A stretch of 64,000 bases of DNA from an uncultured Lacinutrix sp. (lineage in GTDB: Bacteria; Bacteroidota; Bacteroidia; Flavobacteriales; Flavobacteriaceae), in NCBI RefSeq assembly GCF_947500325.1, contig NZ_CANMRQ010000007.1, positions 140,659 through 204,658 of the forward strand. Direction: 5' to 3'. A program made the position numbers and the translations under genes. A model generated the notes under the pieces. It saw only the letters and a list, made by a program, of their open reading frames with translations. It was not told the origin of the DNA and ran no database searches. Below, piece after piece: positions 42,286 through 50,246 of the stretch (its first letter is position 1; every line of letters begins with the position of its first letter).

Positions 42286-43323
42286 TTATTTTTTTATATA
42301 TACCCAAGCTTTAAGACCAGATTTAAAAGTTTCTAAAACACGTTTATAATCATCAACTTCATAAAGGTCTGTGTTTAATAATTCTTCTGTATTTATTTCA
42401 AATATCTTTCCTTCAATCTTTTCTTCACTTATATCACTTTTTATTGCAATTGGATGAAATTCTTGATTACTCTTTTTAAGTATCGATTCATCTTTTATTT
42501 GCATGTTATCTAATCGATATCCCATTAATATATCTTTTTTTCCATATAGCTTTCTGCCATAGGTTTCTATTTGAACATTATCTAATTGTAATGTTCCATA
42601 AGAAAATAGAAGTTGTTTTTTTTGCTTTTCTAATTGAATAACATTTGATTTAATTTGATTATAAACGATATCTTTAGCTTCAGCATAAGATATTTTATAT
42701 ACTCTTTTTATTATATTTATTTTCTCAGGAAAAAGAGATAAAAGACTATCATAGTATAAATTAAGTTTTTGATATGTAGGTAGTTCGTATTCTAATTTTA
42801 TTTGAAATCTTCTCAATAAAGCAGGGTCTATTATGTTTAAATGGTTTGTGGCACAAATAAGTAATGAATTTTCTGCCAAATTATCTATTTGTTGAATTAA
42901 TGTATTCACTAATCGTTTCATTTCTCCTGAATCCTTATTTTCATAATCTCTTGCTTTTCCAATGAAATCGAATTCATCTATAAACAATACAGAACCGTCT
43001 ATTTGTGCATTAAAAAAAATATCTGATATGTTTTTTGCGGTTTCTCCTAATTTTGAAGAAACAAACCGTCCTAAATTAAGTGTTACTATTTTTTTGTTTA
43101 ACTGTTTTGCAATAGCATTTGCAGTTGCCGTTTTTCCACATCCAGTAGCTCCATATAGCAAAATTTTATTATCAATAGGAAGGTTGTATTTTTTTAGAGT
43201 ATCTATATAAGTAAATTCTTCTAATAACTTATTAATCTTAACTCTGTTTTCTTCAGAAAAATGTAGCTCTTTTAAATTTAAAATGACATTATTTTGTTTT
43301 GTGTTAAGCTTAAAAAAATTCAT
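42286..43323 (-). CDS. AAA ATPase fused to gamma-glutamylcyclotransferase (AIG2)-like domain
   Basis: A 345-residue protein from ATG 43323; the frame extends 13 codons upstream, but that extension looks non-coding. Residues about 20-200 are an AAA module: Walker A LYGATGCGKTATA (58-66), Walker B VLFIDEFD (112-119), sensor ATN (158-160) and arginine-finger segment LLRRF (169-173). A linker helix leads to residues about 235-345, which resemble the GGCT/AIG2-like fold: SYGTLQLDNVQ (substrate-cavity YGTL at 242-245), YGRKLYGKKDILMGYRLD, IEGKIFEI and DLYEVDDYKRV with a candidate catalytic Glu (322), ending AWVYI. The fusion is unusual; the combined function is unknown. Translated with the YggS-family gene just downstream. 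Confidence 0.8.
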   Translation of the reverse strand: MNFFKLNTKQNNVILNLKELHFSEENRVKINKLLEEFTYIDTLKKYNLPIDNKILLYGATGCGKTATANAIAKQLNKKIVTLNLGRFVSSKLGETAKNISDIFFNAQIDGSVLFIDEFDFIGKARDYENKDSGEMKRLVNTLIQQIDNLAENSLLICATNHLNIIDPALLRRFQIKLEYELPTYQKLNLYYDSLLSLFPEKINIIKRVYKISYAEAKDIVYNQIKSNVIQLEKQKKQLLFSYGTLQLDNVQIETYGRKLYGKKDILMGYRLDNMQIKDESILKKSNQEFHPIAIKSDISEEKIEGKIFEINTEELLNTDLYEVDDYKRVLETFKSGLKAWVYIKK

Positions 43324-43367
43324 TATACTTTTTAGCACAAAAGTAACGAGAGAAAAACACAAAAAAA

Positions 43368-43952
43368 TTAAGCTGGTTTAATATTTGTATTTTTATTCCG
43401 TATTTCACTTAAATATTCTGGACTTAAGCCTAAATATGAAGCAAGTATATATTGAGGAACATTTTTGGCAAATTTTGGAAAGTTATTTATGTAGTTAAAA
43501 TATCGTTGTTCTTTAGACATATTCATCATTAAAGAAATTCGATAGAGTGCTGCTGAATAAGCTCTTTCGGCTACTATTCTAAAATACCTTTCTAATTCGG
43601 GTATTTCGATTCGTAGTGTGTTTAAATTGGTTCTACTAAATTTATAGACTTCTGTATTACTTATCGCTTTTAATTGATAAAATGATTGTTTTTCATAATT
43701 AAAAGAATCAAAATCTGTTAACCACCAACCTTTTATTGAGAATTGAATTGTTTGCTCTATGCCTTTATTATTGATTAAGCATAGTTGTATACATCCGTTT
43801 TTTACAAAGTATAAGTTATTGTATTTAGTTCCGTGGTTTTCTATAATTTGCTTTTTTGTATATTTTTCAATGTGGTAGTTAGATTTTATTAACTCTTCAT
43901 CCTGTTTTGATAAGGCAACAATTTTTTTTATCTCGTCAATTAGGTTTTTCAT
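43368..43952 (-). CDS. Crp/Fnr-family regulator
   Basis: A 194-residue protein with an N-terminal cyclic-nucleotide-binding-type beta-barrel (YTKKQIIENHGTKYNNLYFV, GCIQLCLINNKG, KGWWLTDF) and a shorter C-terminal helix-turn-helix (VPQYILASYLGLSPEYLSEI). This is the Bacteroidota subtype in which the effector ligand is usually unknown. It precedes the AAA-fusion/YggS pair on the same strand by about 45 bases and may belong to the same unit or regulate it. Confidence 0.85.
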   Translation of the reverse strand: MKNLIDEIKKIVALSKQDEELIKSNYHIEKYTKKQIIENHGTKYNNLYFVKNGCIQLCLINNKGIEQTIQFSIKGWWLTDFDSFNYEKQSFYQLKAISNTEVYKFSRTNLNTLRIEIPELERYFRIVAERAYSAALYRISLMMNMSKEQRYFNYINNFPKFAKNVPQYILASYLGLSPEYLSEIRNKNTNIKPA

Positions 43953-44066
43953 TTACAGCATGTCGTTTATTGGCTTAAGATTAATCATCAACTAATAAAA
44001 AGGCGATTCAATATTTTTTATTAGAAGCCAAACTAAATTTATCTTTTTTTACTTAAAAGTTTAATA

Positions 44067-44675
44067 TTAATTAGTCTTTTCTTCAAACTCAGGGCAATCT
44101 ATTCTTATATCATCATTTAATAATGTTTTCTCAAGTAAATTACAATAATTAGAATCGTTATTTTTTGAGTAGAATTTACAAGCATAGCAAGTTCTTTGCA
44201 CTTTAAGAATCCCTATTTTATTTAGCTTAGAAATTAATTCACTAAGCGTAGAGAAGACCTTATCTAAATCTGTTTTTTCAAAATTAGAAACTAAAGATTT
44301 TAAAGGATTTGCAAAATCATCGGTTTGAGACACAATGTCTTTGCCCAATGTAGATAATAGAATAGTATAACTACGACTATCTGGAGACGAATAGTCTTTT
44401 ATAATCATCTCTTTTTTATTTAAAATCTTTATAGCATCACTTATGGTTGGTTTAGTAACATTAAACTCTTTTGCTAAATGACTAACATTACATAATTCAT
44501 GTTTATGATAGGCTATAAAAATGAGAATTTGAATTTGAATAGGACTTAAACCAATATGTTTAGCTTTTTCCCAAAGTAGTGTTTTAAACACTTCAGAAAT
44601 ACGTTCAAGACCTGCAACAATTTTACTAGAAACATCTTGTTGTTGGTGATCTGGGTTGAAAACACTTTTATTCAT
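44067..44675 (-). CDS. MarR-family regulator with C-terminal cysteine cluster
   Basis: A 202-residue winged-helix repressor. The MarR core (about 30-150) has LSPIQIQILIFIAYHKH, VSHLAKEFNVTKPTISDAI and the wing IIKDYSSPDSRSYTILLS. An additional tail (about 165-200) holds four cysteines in CYACKFY, NYCNLL and IDCPEFE. These could bind metal or act as a thiol switch. Palindromes TTAGGAwTCCTAA lie upstream of this gene and of its neighbours, strongly suggesting autoregulation. The last gene of a group with DUF2024, a secreted protein and a CPVC thioredoxin-like protein, which hints at a redox or electrophile response. Confidence 0.87.
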   Translation of the reverse strand: MNKSVFNPDHQQQDVSSKIVAGLERISEVFKTLLWEKAKHIGLSPIQIQILIFIAYHKHELCNVSHLAKEFNVTKPTISDAIKILNKKEMIIKDYSSPDSRSYTILLSTLGKDIVSQTDDFANPLKSLVSNFEKTDLDKVFSTLSELISKLNKIGILKVQRTCYACKFYSKNNDSNYCNLLEKTLLNDDIRIDCPEFEEKTN

Positions 44676-44711
44676 AATTAAAGCCTGCCAAAATTTGTTC
44701 GACAGGCTAAG

Positions 44712-44724
44712 TTAGTAATCCTAA
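44712..44724. promoter_or_regulatory. Putative MarR operator 1
   Basis: TTAGTAATCCTAA, a one-mismatch copy of the palindrome TTAGGAATCCTAA, lies 37 bases upstream of the MarR start codon. A GCCTG/CAGGC stem between it and the gene may be a weak terminator of the DUF2024 gene. Confidence 0.55.
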
Positions 44725-44729
44725 TTAAA

Positions 44730-44993
44730 TTAATTACAATTTTCCATTTCTATAATTGTATAGCCTTTTTCTGCAATTGAAGCAATCATGTCTTCTGTTG
44801 CTTCTTCTATATGGCAAAAACGACATTCTTTTGTTGTTATTTGGCCTGTTTTAAAAGGCTTTGTGTTAAGGTAATGCATACCAAAATCAAAAATAAAACT
44901 CTTATCTGTTACTTGATCTGGTACAAGAATATCAAAATGCATAATAATGCCATCTTCTTTTTCTACATAAGTATCCCAAACTGCTATTTTCAT
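44730..44993 (-). CDS. DUF2024 family protein
   Basis: An 87-residue protein matching the small DUF2024 family: MKIAVWDTYVEKEDG at the start, MHFDILVPD, then TKECRFCHIEEA with a CxxC-like Cys pair and AEKGYTIIEME at the end. Function is unknown. It starts 4 bases after the stop of the secreted protein gene, so the two are co-transcribed under the putative MarR operators. Confidence 0.85.
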   Translation of the reverse strand: MKIAVWDTYVEKEDGIIMHFDILVPDQVTDKSFIFDFGMHYLNTKPFKTGQITTKECRFCHIEEATEDMIASIAEKGYTIIEMENCN

Positions 44994-44997
44994 AGTA

Positions 44998-45720
44998 TTA
45001 GTTTTTTACTTTATATGGTAAAGATAAATCGCCACTAGCAACACTAAAAACCTCATAGACGCCAAGCATTGGTAGATTGGTATTACTTGTGTTTACTTTC
45101 ATAAATGCTGCTACACCATCATAACTAAAATCTGTTTTATTATTCATTCTATAATCTGGAATAACTACTTTTATAGTGTTGTTTATTGTAGTAACGGGAA
45201 ATCCTGGAGAATCCATATACATAGGCATTCCTGGATTTGTTGGAGGTAAAACAACTGTTTTATCAGTTTTATTAAACTGTTTCACAGCTAGCCCACCGGC
45301 AACTCTTTTGTCTTCATGAAGTATTACCCAATGGGGATGCCAGACAATGCCGTCATTGTTAAAAACAGAATCGCTATTTTCGTCCCAAAGTGGTGTGTCA
45401 TCAAAATCGGGGTGAGATGTTAAAGCAAGAGCAACTATGCCATTAGTTTTGCTAAAACCAACATCTGTTGGTTTTAAGCTAGTAGGAAATACATAGCCTA
45501 AAACTGGAGCGCCATCAAGTTGCCCCACTTTTTCTGGTACTGTTTTACCAGCTTTGCCTTTTACAGAGATCTCCCAAACGGTAATACTTAGGTCTGCTTT
45601 ATGTGTAACAGAGACTTTATCTATTACAAAGTTGTTATTGTTATATGTGCTGTTTTGAGCGCAAGCACTTGTTGAACTTAAAAGCATGACTGCTGAAAAT
45701 AATAATAGTATTGATTTCAT
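44998..45720 (-). CDS. Secreted hypothetical protein of the MarR group
   Basis: A 240-residue exported protein with signal peptide (1-21, LLSSTSACAQ; the Cys at 20 may also serve as a lipid site). The mature part is beta-rich with many Asp, Asn and Pro residues and a HPHWVILHEDKR segment containing clustered His residues that might bind metal. I do not recognise the family. It is preceded by a double palindromic operator and followed after 4 bases by the DUF2024 gene. Confidence 0.7.
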   Translation of the reverse strand: MKSILLLFSAVMLLSSTSACAQNSTYNNNNFVIDKVSVTHKADLSITVWEISVKGKAGKTVPEKVGQLDGAPVLGYVFPTSLKPTDVGFSKTNGIVALALTSHPDFDDTPLWDENSDSVFNNDGIVWHPHWVILHEDKRVAGGLAVKQFNKTDKTVVLPPTNPGMPMYMDSPGFPVTTINNTIKVVIPDYRMNNKTDFSYDGVAAFMKVNTSNTNLPMLGVYEVFSVASGDLSLPYKVKN

Positions 45721-45737
45721 TTTGTGTTGTTTTATAA

Positions 45738-45771
45738 GTTAGGATTCTTAATTTATATTAGGAATCCTAAC
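45738..45771. promoter_or_regulatory. Putative MarR operators 2 and 3 (tandem palindromes)
   Basis: TTAGGATTCTTAA (45739-45751) and TTAGGAATCCTAA (45758-45770) stand side by side in the 66-base spacer between the secreted protein gene and the thioredoxin-like gene. The outer arms GTTAGGATTC and GAATCCTAAC form a perfect inverted repeat. The arrangement fits binding of two MarR dimers. Confidence 0.7.
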
Positions 45772-45786
45772 TATGTTGTTTGAAAA

Positions 45787-46020
45787 TTAACCTTTTACAT
45801 CGGCCATAGAAGCACCGAAATTAATATGTAATGTATTACCATTAGGTGTTACTAATGCTGGTACAGACATTACTCCTGCGTTTTCTGCTTCTGTAATTCT
45901 TGTACGATCTTTTCCAATGTTTACTAATTCTACATTTTGTTCTCCAACTAAATTAATAATGTCGTGTTCTGCACTTATGCAAACTGGACAACCTGCGTGA
46001 TAGAAAATTGATTTACTCAT
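45787..46020 (-). CDS. Thioredoxin-like CPVC protein
   Basis: A 77-residue thioredoxin/glutaredoxin-fold protein without signal peptide. The redox motif CPVC is at residues 11-14 (YHAGCPVCISAE), and the cis-Pro region is seen as MSVPALVTPNG. It is shorter than classical thioredoxin, similar in size to glutaredoxin-like proteins. It has its own promoter overlapped by a MarR-type palindrome and heads the gene group leading to the MarR gene. Confidence 0.85.
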   Translation of the reverse strand: MSKSIFYHAGCPVCISAEHDIINLVGEQNVELVNIGKDRTRITEAENAGVMSVPALVTPNGNTLHINFGASMADVKG

Positions 46021-46057
46021 TTGTATTAAATTTTTTAATTAATGCATTATTGCGAAA

Positions 46058-46079
46058 CAAATATAGTAAGGAATCCTAA
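46058..46079 (-). promoter_or_regulatory. Promoter and MarR operator 4 of the thioredoxin-like gene
   Basis: On the minus strand the -7 box TATATTTG (46058-46065) is directly preceded by the palindrome TTAGGATTCCTTA (46067-46079). A bound repressor would sit between the -33 and -7 positions and block RNA polymerase. The ATG follows about 38 bases downstream. Confidence 0.65.
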
Positions 46080-46211
46080 CTAATAAAAATATTTTTTATA
46101 TTATTTATAAATAACACCTAATGTTTTGAAATAAAAGTAGCTTTGATTAAAGCTTTATCAAGGTATATAATGCTCTTTAAATTTACCTGCTAAATTGTAA
46201 TTGTTTATTTT

Positions 46212-46346
46212 ATAATAGTGTGTAGTATGTTTGTGTATGGTTAATTGTTTTGTGTCTATAGATTACAAAAGATGTCGAAGAATATTTTGCATAAATGTTG
46301 GTAAGCGAGTAGCGACCAAATAATTAATTATACACGGTGTAGCTCA
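46212..46346 (-). repeat. attC-like intergenic element, copy c
   Basis: The spacer immediately after the stop of the 46350-47000 gene ends with TAAGCGAGTAGCGACCAAAT, AATTATACACGGTGTAGCTCA in plus orientation. This closely parallels the TAAGTAGGCGAGTGCTAGCA and AATTATACATGGTGTTGGCA blocks at 50200-50240. The distal part carries GTGTATGG and TTTTGTGTCTATA. Confidence 0.6.
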
Positions 46347-46349
46347 TAA

Positions 46350-47000
46350 TTATTTTTCTAAATTCATTCTTGTCAAGTTTATTTTTTCTTTCTTTCTAGG
46401 ATATTCTCCGTGTTCAAAAGTCAATTCAAAATCGTAATCATTATTATCTTTTTCAATCCGTTCCAATGAAATTAAATCAACATTGTAGAAAAAGCCAATA
46501 CGATATAATTCGTAATCCTCACCAAGTTCTTCAGGTTCTATAACAACATATATTGAATCTGTACAATTGCACATTTCAAGCGGCAATGATTCTCCGTCAC
46601 AAATACTGAATATAGAATATCCGAAAGAATTTAATTGTTCTCTAATATTTCCAAAAGTTTCAGCAAATAACTTATTATCTAATTTTGTTAGTTCAACATT
46701 TCTTTCGAAGACATATTCATTTCCATATTTTTTTAAATCTAATGTGTCTTTAGAAAACCTTTCATCAAGTGTTTTTATCACTTTAGAAAATCTCAATTCA
46801 GTTACTTCTGTTTCTTTCTTTTCAGGTTTTAACGATTGAAGAATATCGTTTTGTTTACTTAAAGCAGCGTTGTCTTTTTCTAATTCAGATATTTTAGTTT
46901 TTAAAAGACTATTTTCTTTTAATAATTTATCGTCTTTATTCTTTTCAGAACAAGATAAATTTAAAAATAGAATGAAAAATATGATTGTTATTCGGTTCAT
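46350..47000 (-). CDS. Lipoprotein with N-terminal coiled coil
   Basis: About 216 residues from ATG 47000, which begins a lipoprotein signal (lipobox NLSC); the frame extends 20 codons upstream without a signal-like start. After the lipid Cys comes a coiled coil (about 20-60, LLKENSLLKTKISELEKDNA), then a mixed domain with a C-C pair (LEMCNCTDS) and a terminal beta-rich part. Unknown family. It lies between two attC-like elements as a single-gene cassette. Confidence 0.6.
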   Translation of the reverse strand: MNRITIIFFILFLNLSCSEKNKDDKLLKENSLLKTKISELEKDNAALSKQNDILQSLKPEKKETEVTELRFSKVIKTLDERFSKDTLDLKKYGNEYVFERNVELTKLDNKLFAETFGNIREQLNSFGYSIFSICDGESLPLEMCNCTDSIYVVIEPEELGEDYELYRIGFFYNVDLISLERIEKDNNDYDFELTFEHGEYPRKKEKINLTRMNLEK

Positions 47001-47005
47001 TTTAG

Positions 47006-47145
47006 TGTTTGTAACGTTTATTATAATATTAGTTACGTAGTTTAAGCATATAATTAGCAAATTATTACTTGCTATTGGAATGTTCCGCTGGAATACTCCA
47101 AGTAGGCTAGAGTTAGCAATTAATTATATACGATATTGTGTACCG
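47006..47145 (-). repeat. attC-like intergenic element, copy d
   Basis: The spacer between the coiled-coil lipoprotein and the DMT transporter holds GTTTGTAACG at the distal end, a central GTTCCGCTGGAATACTCC stem-loop region, then AAGTAGGCTAGAGTTAGCAA, TTAATTATATACGATATTGT next to the transporter stop. It shares order and motifs with the element at 50104-50240. Confidence 0.6.
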
Positions 47146-47149
47146 TATT

Positions 47150-48058
47150 TTATGTTTTATCTAGAAAATTATGTTTTGTTTCAATTGTTTTTGGATTTAT
47201 AATTATAGTTATTATCATTCCTGTAATGATAATTGATAAAATTAATTGTTTAAAATCAAATTCTCTTTTTCCTAAAATTATTTCTATAGAAAATATTATA
47301 AAAGTAGCAAAAACATAAGGTAATCTTGCTCTTTCTACATTATACCATTTGTATAATTGTATTGATAGAATATAGATTCCGAATTGACTTAAAGTATACA
47401 AAATAAATACCCACATATCTTTAAAATTAAAATGAATATTTTCGCCATTAATGAATAATAAAGTTAAACCAAATAACAAATTGCTTAAACTGAAAACATT
47501 ACTTAAAACAAAAATATTTTCTTTTCCAGCCGAATTTTTCATAAATAGATAACCCAGTGCTATTAATATTACGCTTGTAAAAGCATATATATAACCTAAT
47601 GGTTTTTCATCACTAAAATTTCCCGAAAGTGTAATATAACTTATTATTAATATAGTCCAAGTAGAAAGCCAAAATTGTAAACTTGACTTTTTATCTTTAC
47701 TCTGATTAGTAAATAATGTTACCAATATCAATAAAAAAGGTATGTCTAGTCGACCTAACAAAGCAATGGTAGAAGCACTTAGGAAAGCAAAAGATGCCGT
47801 AAAAAAATAAGAAGCGAAGCCACTTGCGAAAAAACGAAAAATTTGTGTTTTCTTATTTTTGGGAATAAGTCTATATCCTTTTATTTTTGATGCAATTATT
47901 CCAACTGATAAACAAAAAACACCCCTAAAAATCATATTTTCAGAGGTAGAATAGCCTCTGATTGACATTTCCTTAATTGTATAAACATATATAGACATAG
48001 AAAGAATTACAGAAAGTAAAACTCCAGATTTAATGGTACTTTTTTTATTCATTATCAT
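47150..48058 (-). CDS. EamA/DMT-superfamily membrane transporter
   Basis: A 302-residue protein with about ten hydrophobic helices in two related halves, as in EamA-type drug/metabolite transporters. Seen: FRGVFCLSVGIIAS, FFASGFASYFFTASFAFLSA, STIALLGRLDIPFLLILVTL and, near the C-terminus, a repeat-half pattern ending IILGKREFDFKQLILSIIIT. The substrate is unknown. A start at MNKK (48052) is equally plausible. It sits in the cassette-like region. Confidence 0.72.
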   Translation of the reverse strand: MIMNKKSTIKSGVLLSVILSMSIYVYTIKEMSIRGYSTSENMIFRGVFCLSVGIIASKIKGYRLIPKNKKTQIFRFFASGFASYFFTASFAFLSASTIALLGRLDIPFLLILVTLFTNQSKDKKSSLQFWLSTWTILIISYITLSGNFSDEKPLGYIYAFTSVILIALGYLFMKNSAGKENIFVLSNVFSLSNLLFGLTLLFINGENIHFNFKDMWVFILYTLSQFGIYILSIQLYKWYNVERARLPYVFATFIIFSIEIILGKREFDFKQLILSIIITGMIITIIINPKTIETKHNFLDKT

Positions 48059-48229
48059 AAAAAATACAACTATTAAATTCTTTTTCTGAAAATATTTTAA
48101 ATAAAGAGTTTTTGTTAGTTAGTTTTAAGATTTCAATTTTAGTAATCATTTTCAATTTTCTGATGTTTTTTTATATGTCGCACAAAGATTAATGTATGGT
48201 ATGGTTACTATCCCTAGGTTAAATAGGCG

Positions 48230-48625
48230 CTATGCATCTTGTTGTGTTGTAATTTTTATTTTTAATTCAGTTCCGATTTCAGGTTTCAATTTCTGCTTTT
48301 TCTTTTCAGGTTTAATTAAATATAGATAAATGCCATTCTTTCTTTTATCTAATTCTTTATCTACAGCTATTTTTCTTTCCGATTGAGTTTTGAATACAGC
48401 ATCAACATGCATTGATTTAGTTTCGCACTCAAAATACTTTTCAGATTTGTCTAAAATTAAAATTCCATGATAAACTCTTTTTTTTACAACCCAAGTTTCG
48501 TTAGTGGATACATCTGTTAACTCTGTATTCGGTGAGATTCCATTTTCATTATGTTTTAATTCAGTAAGAAGTCCCATTCCAGTAATATTAAAGCACTCAA
48601 TTATTTTTACAAAACCTGATTTCAT
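48230..48625 (-). CDS. Hypothetical protein (about 131 aa)
   Basis: Not recognised. I prefer ATG 48625 (MKSGFVKI), which starts 5 bases after the upstream stop; upstream starts at 48637 or 48673 would overlap the previous gene. The protein is basic, with TNETWVVKKRVYHGILIL and LYLIKPEKKKQKLKP, ending in a beta strand (ELKIKITTQQ), possibly a small beta-barrel. Paired with the 48630-48953 gene. Confidence 0.5.
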   Translation of the reverse strand: MKSGFVKIIECFNITGMGLLTELKHNENGISPNTELTDVSTNETWVVKKRVYHGILILDKSEKYFECETKSMHVDAVFKTQSERKIAVDKELDKRKNGIYLYLIKPEKKKQKLKPEIGTELKIKITTQQDA

Positions 48626-48629
48626 AAGT

Positions 48630-48953
48630 TTATTCATTAATCTTATTAAAAGCTTTAAAAAACTCATCTTCATCTATTAGATGATTTATAATTTTTAAAA
48701 TTTCCTCACGGTTTAATTTCTCAATAAGTATTAAGTCGGTTACAAAAAAATACTTTCCATTTAAACATTCTCCCGTTTTCTGATTCTTTTGCCTTAACCA
48801 ATTAATATTTTCATAAGTAAAAAATGTAGCTACATATTTGTCTCCATTTTCAAATGTCACAATTACATCTGAGTTGTCATTGATTTCTGTTGTTCCACCT
48901 ATAATTGGACCTTTTTCTTCTGTTTCAATCCAAACACTTTTTATTTTGTTCAT
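48630..48953 (-). CDS. Hypothetical protein, immunity-like (107 aa)
   Basis: A 107-residue cytoplasmic protein with a beta-rich start (KSVWIETEEKGPIIGGTTEI), VTFENGDKYVATFFTYENIN and a helical C-terminus. The pattern is reminiscent of small immunity-type proteins from Bacteroidota, but I cannot name a family. It is adjacent to and possibly co-transcribed with the 48230 gene. Confidence 0.55.
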   Translation of the reverse strand: MNKIKSVWIETEEKGPIIGGTTEINDNSDVIVTFENGDKYVATFFTYENINWLRQKNQKTGECLNGKYFFVTDLILIEKLNREEILKIINHLIDEDEFFKAFNKINE

Positions 48954-48964
48954 TCCGTTTTTTT

Positions 48965-49055
48965 AATGCAACACAATGTTTCGACTATGAAGCTTAGAAA
49001 CGGTTTGTTTGGTTAGACCTATGCTTTATGGCCATGTTGTAGTCAGTTTTATTTT
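48965..49055 (-). repeat. Weak attC-like intergenic element, copy g
   Basis: GCAACACAATGT at one end and GGCCATGTTGTAGTC at the other flank a diverged middle (GCTTAGAAACGGTTTG). The terminal GTTGT-type motifs agree with the other elements, but the internal blocks do not clearly match, so confidence is low. Confidence 0.3.
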
Positions 49056-49143
49056 ATTTTCTTCCATGGAATGAGGGCGCTATAATTCTACCATCATTTA
49101 CGATTTGCTTTACATCTTTATTTTCTCCGTTTTTACAGCTCCT

Positions 49144-49566
49144 TTAGATTATTAAATTCTCATCAATTGAACCATAACAACGGAGGTTTTCAGAATCAAT
49201 CCATGAAGCAAGCTCATACGAGTCAATAATTTCAAAATCATTGTCAAAAGTTCTAATAATAAAAGTATAGTTTCTTCCTATACCGCTTCCTACTTTTAAA
49301 AGCACATAAATGCTAAATCGTTTGTTAGAGTGAATTTTTTCAAAATTTTTGAATCTCAATTTTTCTGCTGAAAGAATCTCTTCTTTTGTCAAATAATACA
49401 TTAAACTGTCCGACATTATTTCAGAAGTATTAGTGGATTCAGCCATGAATAGAAAATCATTTTCTTGTCCATCAGGCTCTGAAATCCAAAAGATATTCTT
49501 ATCACCACTTTCACAAGCTGTCATGAGCATAACAAAGATTGGTAATATTTTAAAAATGTACTTCAT
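49144..49566 (-). CDS. Lipoprotein, hypothetical (140 aa)
   Basis: Signal peptide with lipobox MTAC (Cys about 18). The mature part is a mixed alpha/beta domain (SDSLMYYLTKEEILSAEKLR, FSIYVLLKVGSG, TFIIRTFDNDFEIIDSYEL). Unknown family. After its TAA stop the same frame stays open for 29 more codons (to 49054) and encodes a plausible tail (SCKNGENKDVKQIV, IIAPSFHGRK). The gene may once have been longer, or readthrough could occur. Confidence 0.6.
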   Translation of the reverse strand: MKYIFKILPIFVMLMTACESGDKNIFWISEPDGQENDFLFMAESTNTSEIMSDSLMYYLTKEEILSAEKLRFKNFEKIHSNKRFSIYVLLKVGSGIGRNYTFIIRTFDNDFEIIDSYELASWIDSENLRCYGSIDENLII

Positions 49567-49717
49567 TCCTTAATTAGATATACATTCCGTTATGGGTTTT
49601 GTGTTACTATTTTTCGGTTAAGCACTGACTCTAGCAATTCTGAGTGGATTCTTAGGTAATCGAACCCGCCGTAATTTGAGTAACGCTTTAATTTTAAAAT
49701 CAGAATAGGCTAAATCA

Positions 49718-50062
49718 TTATTTGATTATAGCAGTCACTGAAAATTTATTTTTTAATAAAGTTGTATCAATTACAAAACTTACTTTATCAGCCGAAAAAT
49801 CTGGATTTTTATTTTCACGTATCAATTTCACAATTCGTTTCCTTTCTTTAATAAAAGTTGACACTTTTATTGATTGCCCCTTTTTAAATTTCGTTTTATC
49901 CATATGATTGTGCAATAAATCTTTAATGCTACTATCCATAGCATTATATTCAACGGTCTCTAATTTATAGTCATTATGGAAAGCAGTTGTTTGTTTAGAA
50001 GTACTACAATTAATTGAGCATGCAATGATCAATATTGCGAAAATTAATTTAAGAGTTTTCAT
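49718..50062 (-). CDS. Lipoprotein, hypothetical (114 aa)
   Basis: A small exported protein with lipobox INCS (Cys about 19). The mature part has KKGQSIKVSTFIKERKRIVK and ends with a beta-type segment FVIDTTLLKNKFSVTAIIK. Not recognised. It is bordered on the upstream side by the best-preserved attC-like element (50104-50240) and downstream by a degenerate one (about 49580-49700). Confidence 0.55.
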   Translation of the reverse strand: MKTLKLIFAILIIACSINCSTSKQTTAFHNDYKLETVEYNAMDSSIKDLLHNHMDKTKFKKGQSIKVSTFIKERKRIVKLIRENKNPDFSADKVSFVIDTTLLKNKFSVTAIIK

Positions 50063-50103
50063 GTGTTTTGAATTTAAGTTTTTATAGTTTCAGCATTTAT
50101 AAT

Positions 50104-50240
50104 GTTGCATAACGATTTTGTGTATGATTTCGTTGCGTATTTAGCACCTAATTTAGCAAATAAAAAACCGAATAGAAAATCCGCAAAGATTTTCGTAAGT
50201 AGGCGAGTGCTAGCAATGAATTATACATGGTGTTGGCAAA
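50104..50240 (-). repeat. attC-like intergenic element, copy f (best preserved)
   Basis: A 137-base imperfect palindrome between two minus-strand genes. Terminal parts are related in inverted orientation: GTTGCATAACGATTTTGTGT at one end and AATTATACATGGTGTTGGCA at the other. A central stem is GAAAATCCGCAAAGATTTTC, followed by GTAAGTAGGCGAGTGCTAGC. It starts 6 bases past the stop of the 50247 gene and reaches to about 40 bases before the next ATG, as an attC-type site would in a cassette array. Confidence 0.65.
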
Positions 50241-50246
50241 TCGTTT

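Noticed and set aside
49640..49700. Possible tRNA on the minus strand (GGGTTCGATTACC)
   Set aside because: It has a T-loop-like string, but the flanks do not form a T stem, and no acceptor, D or anticodon arm could be found.
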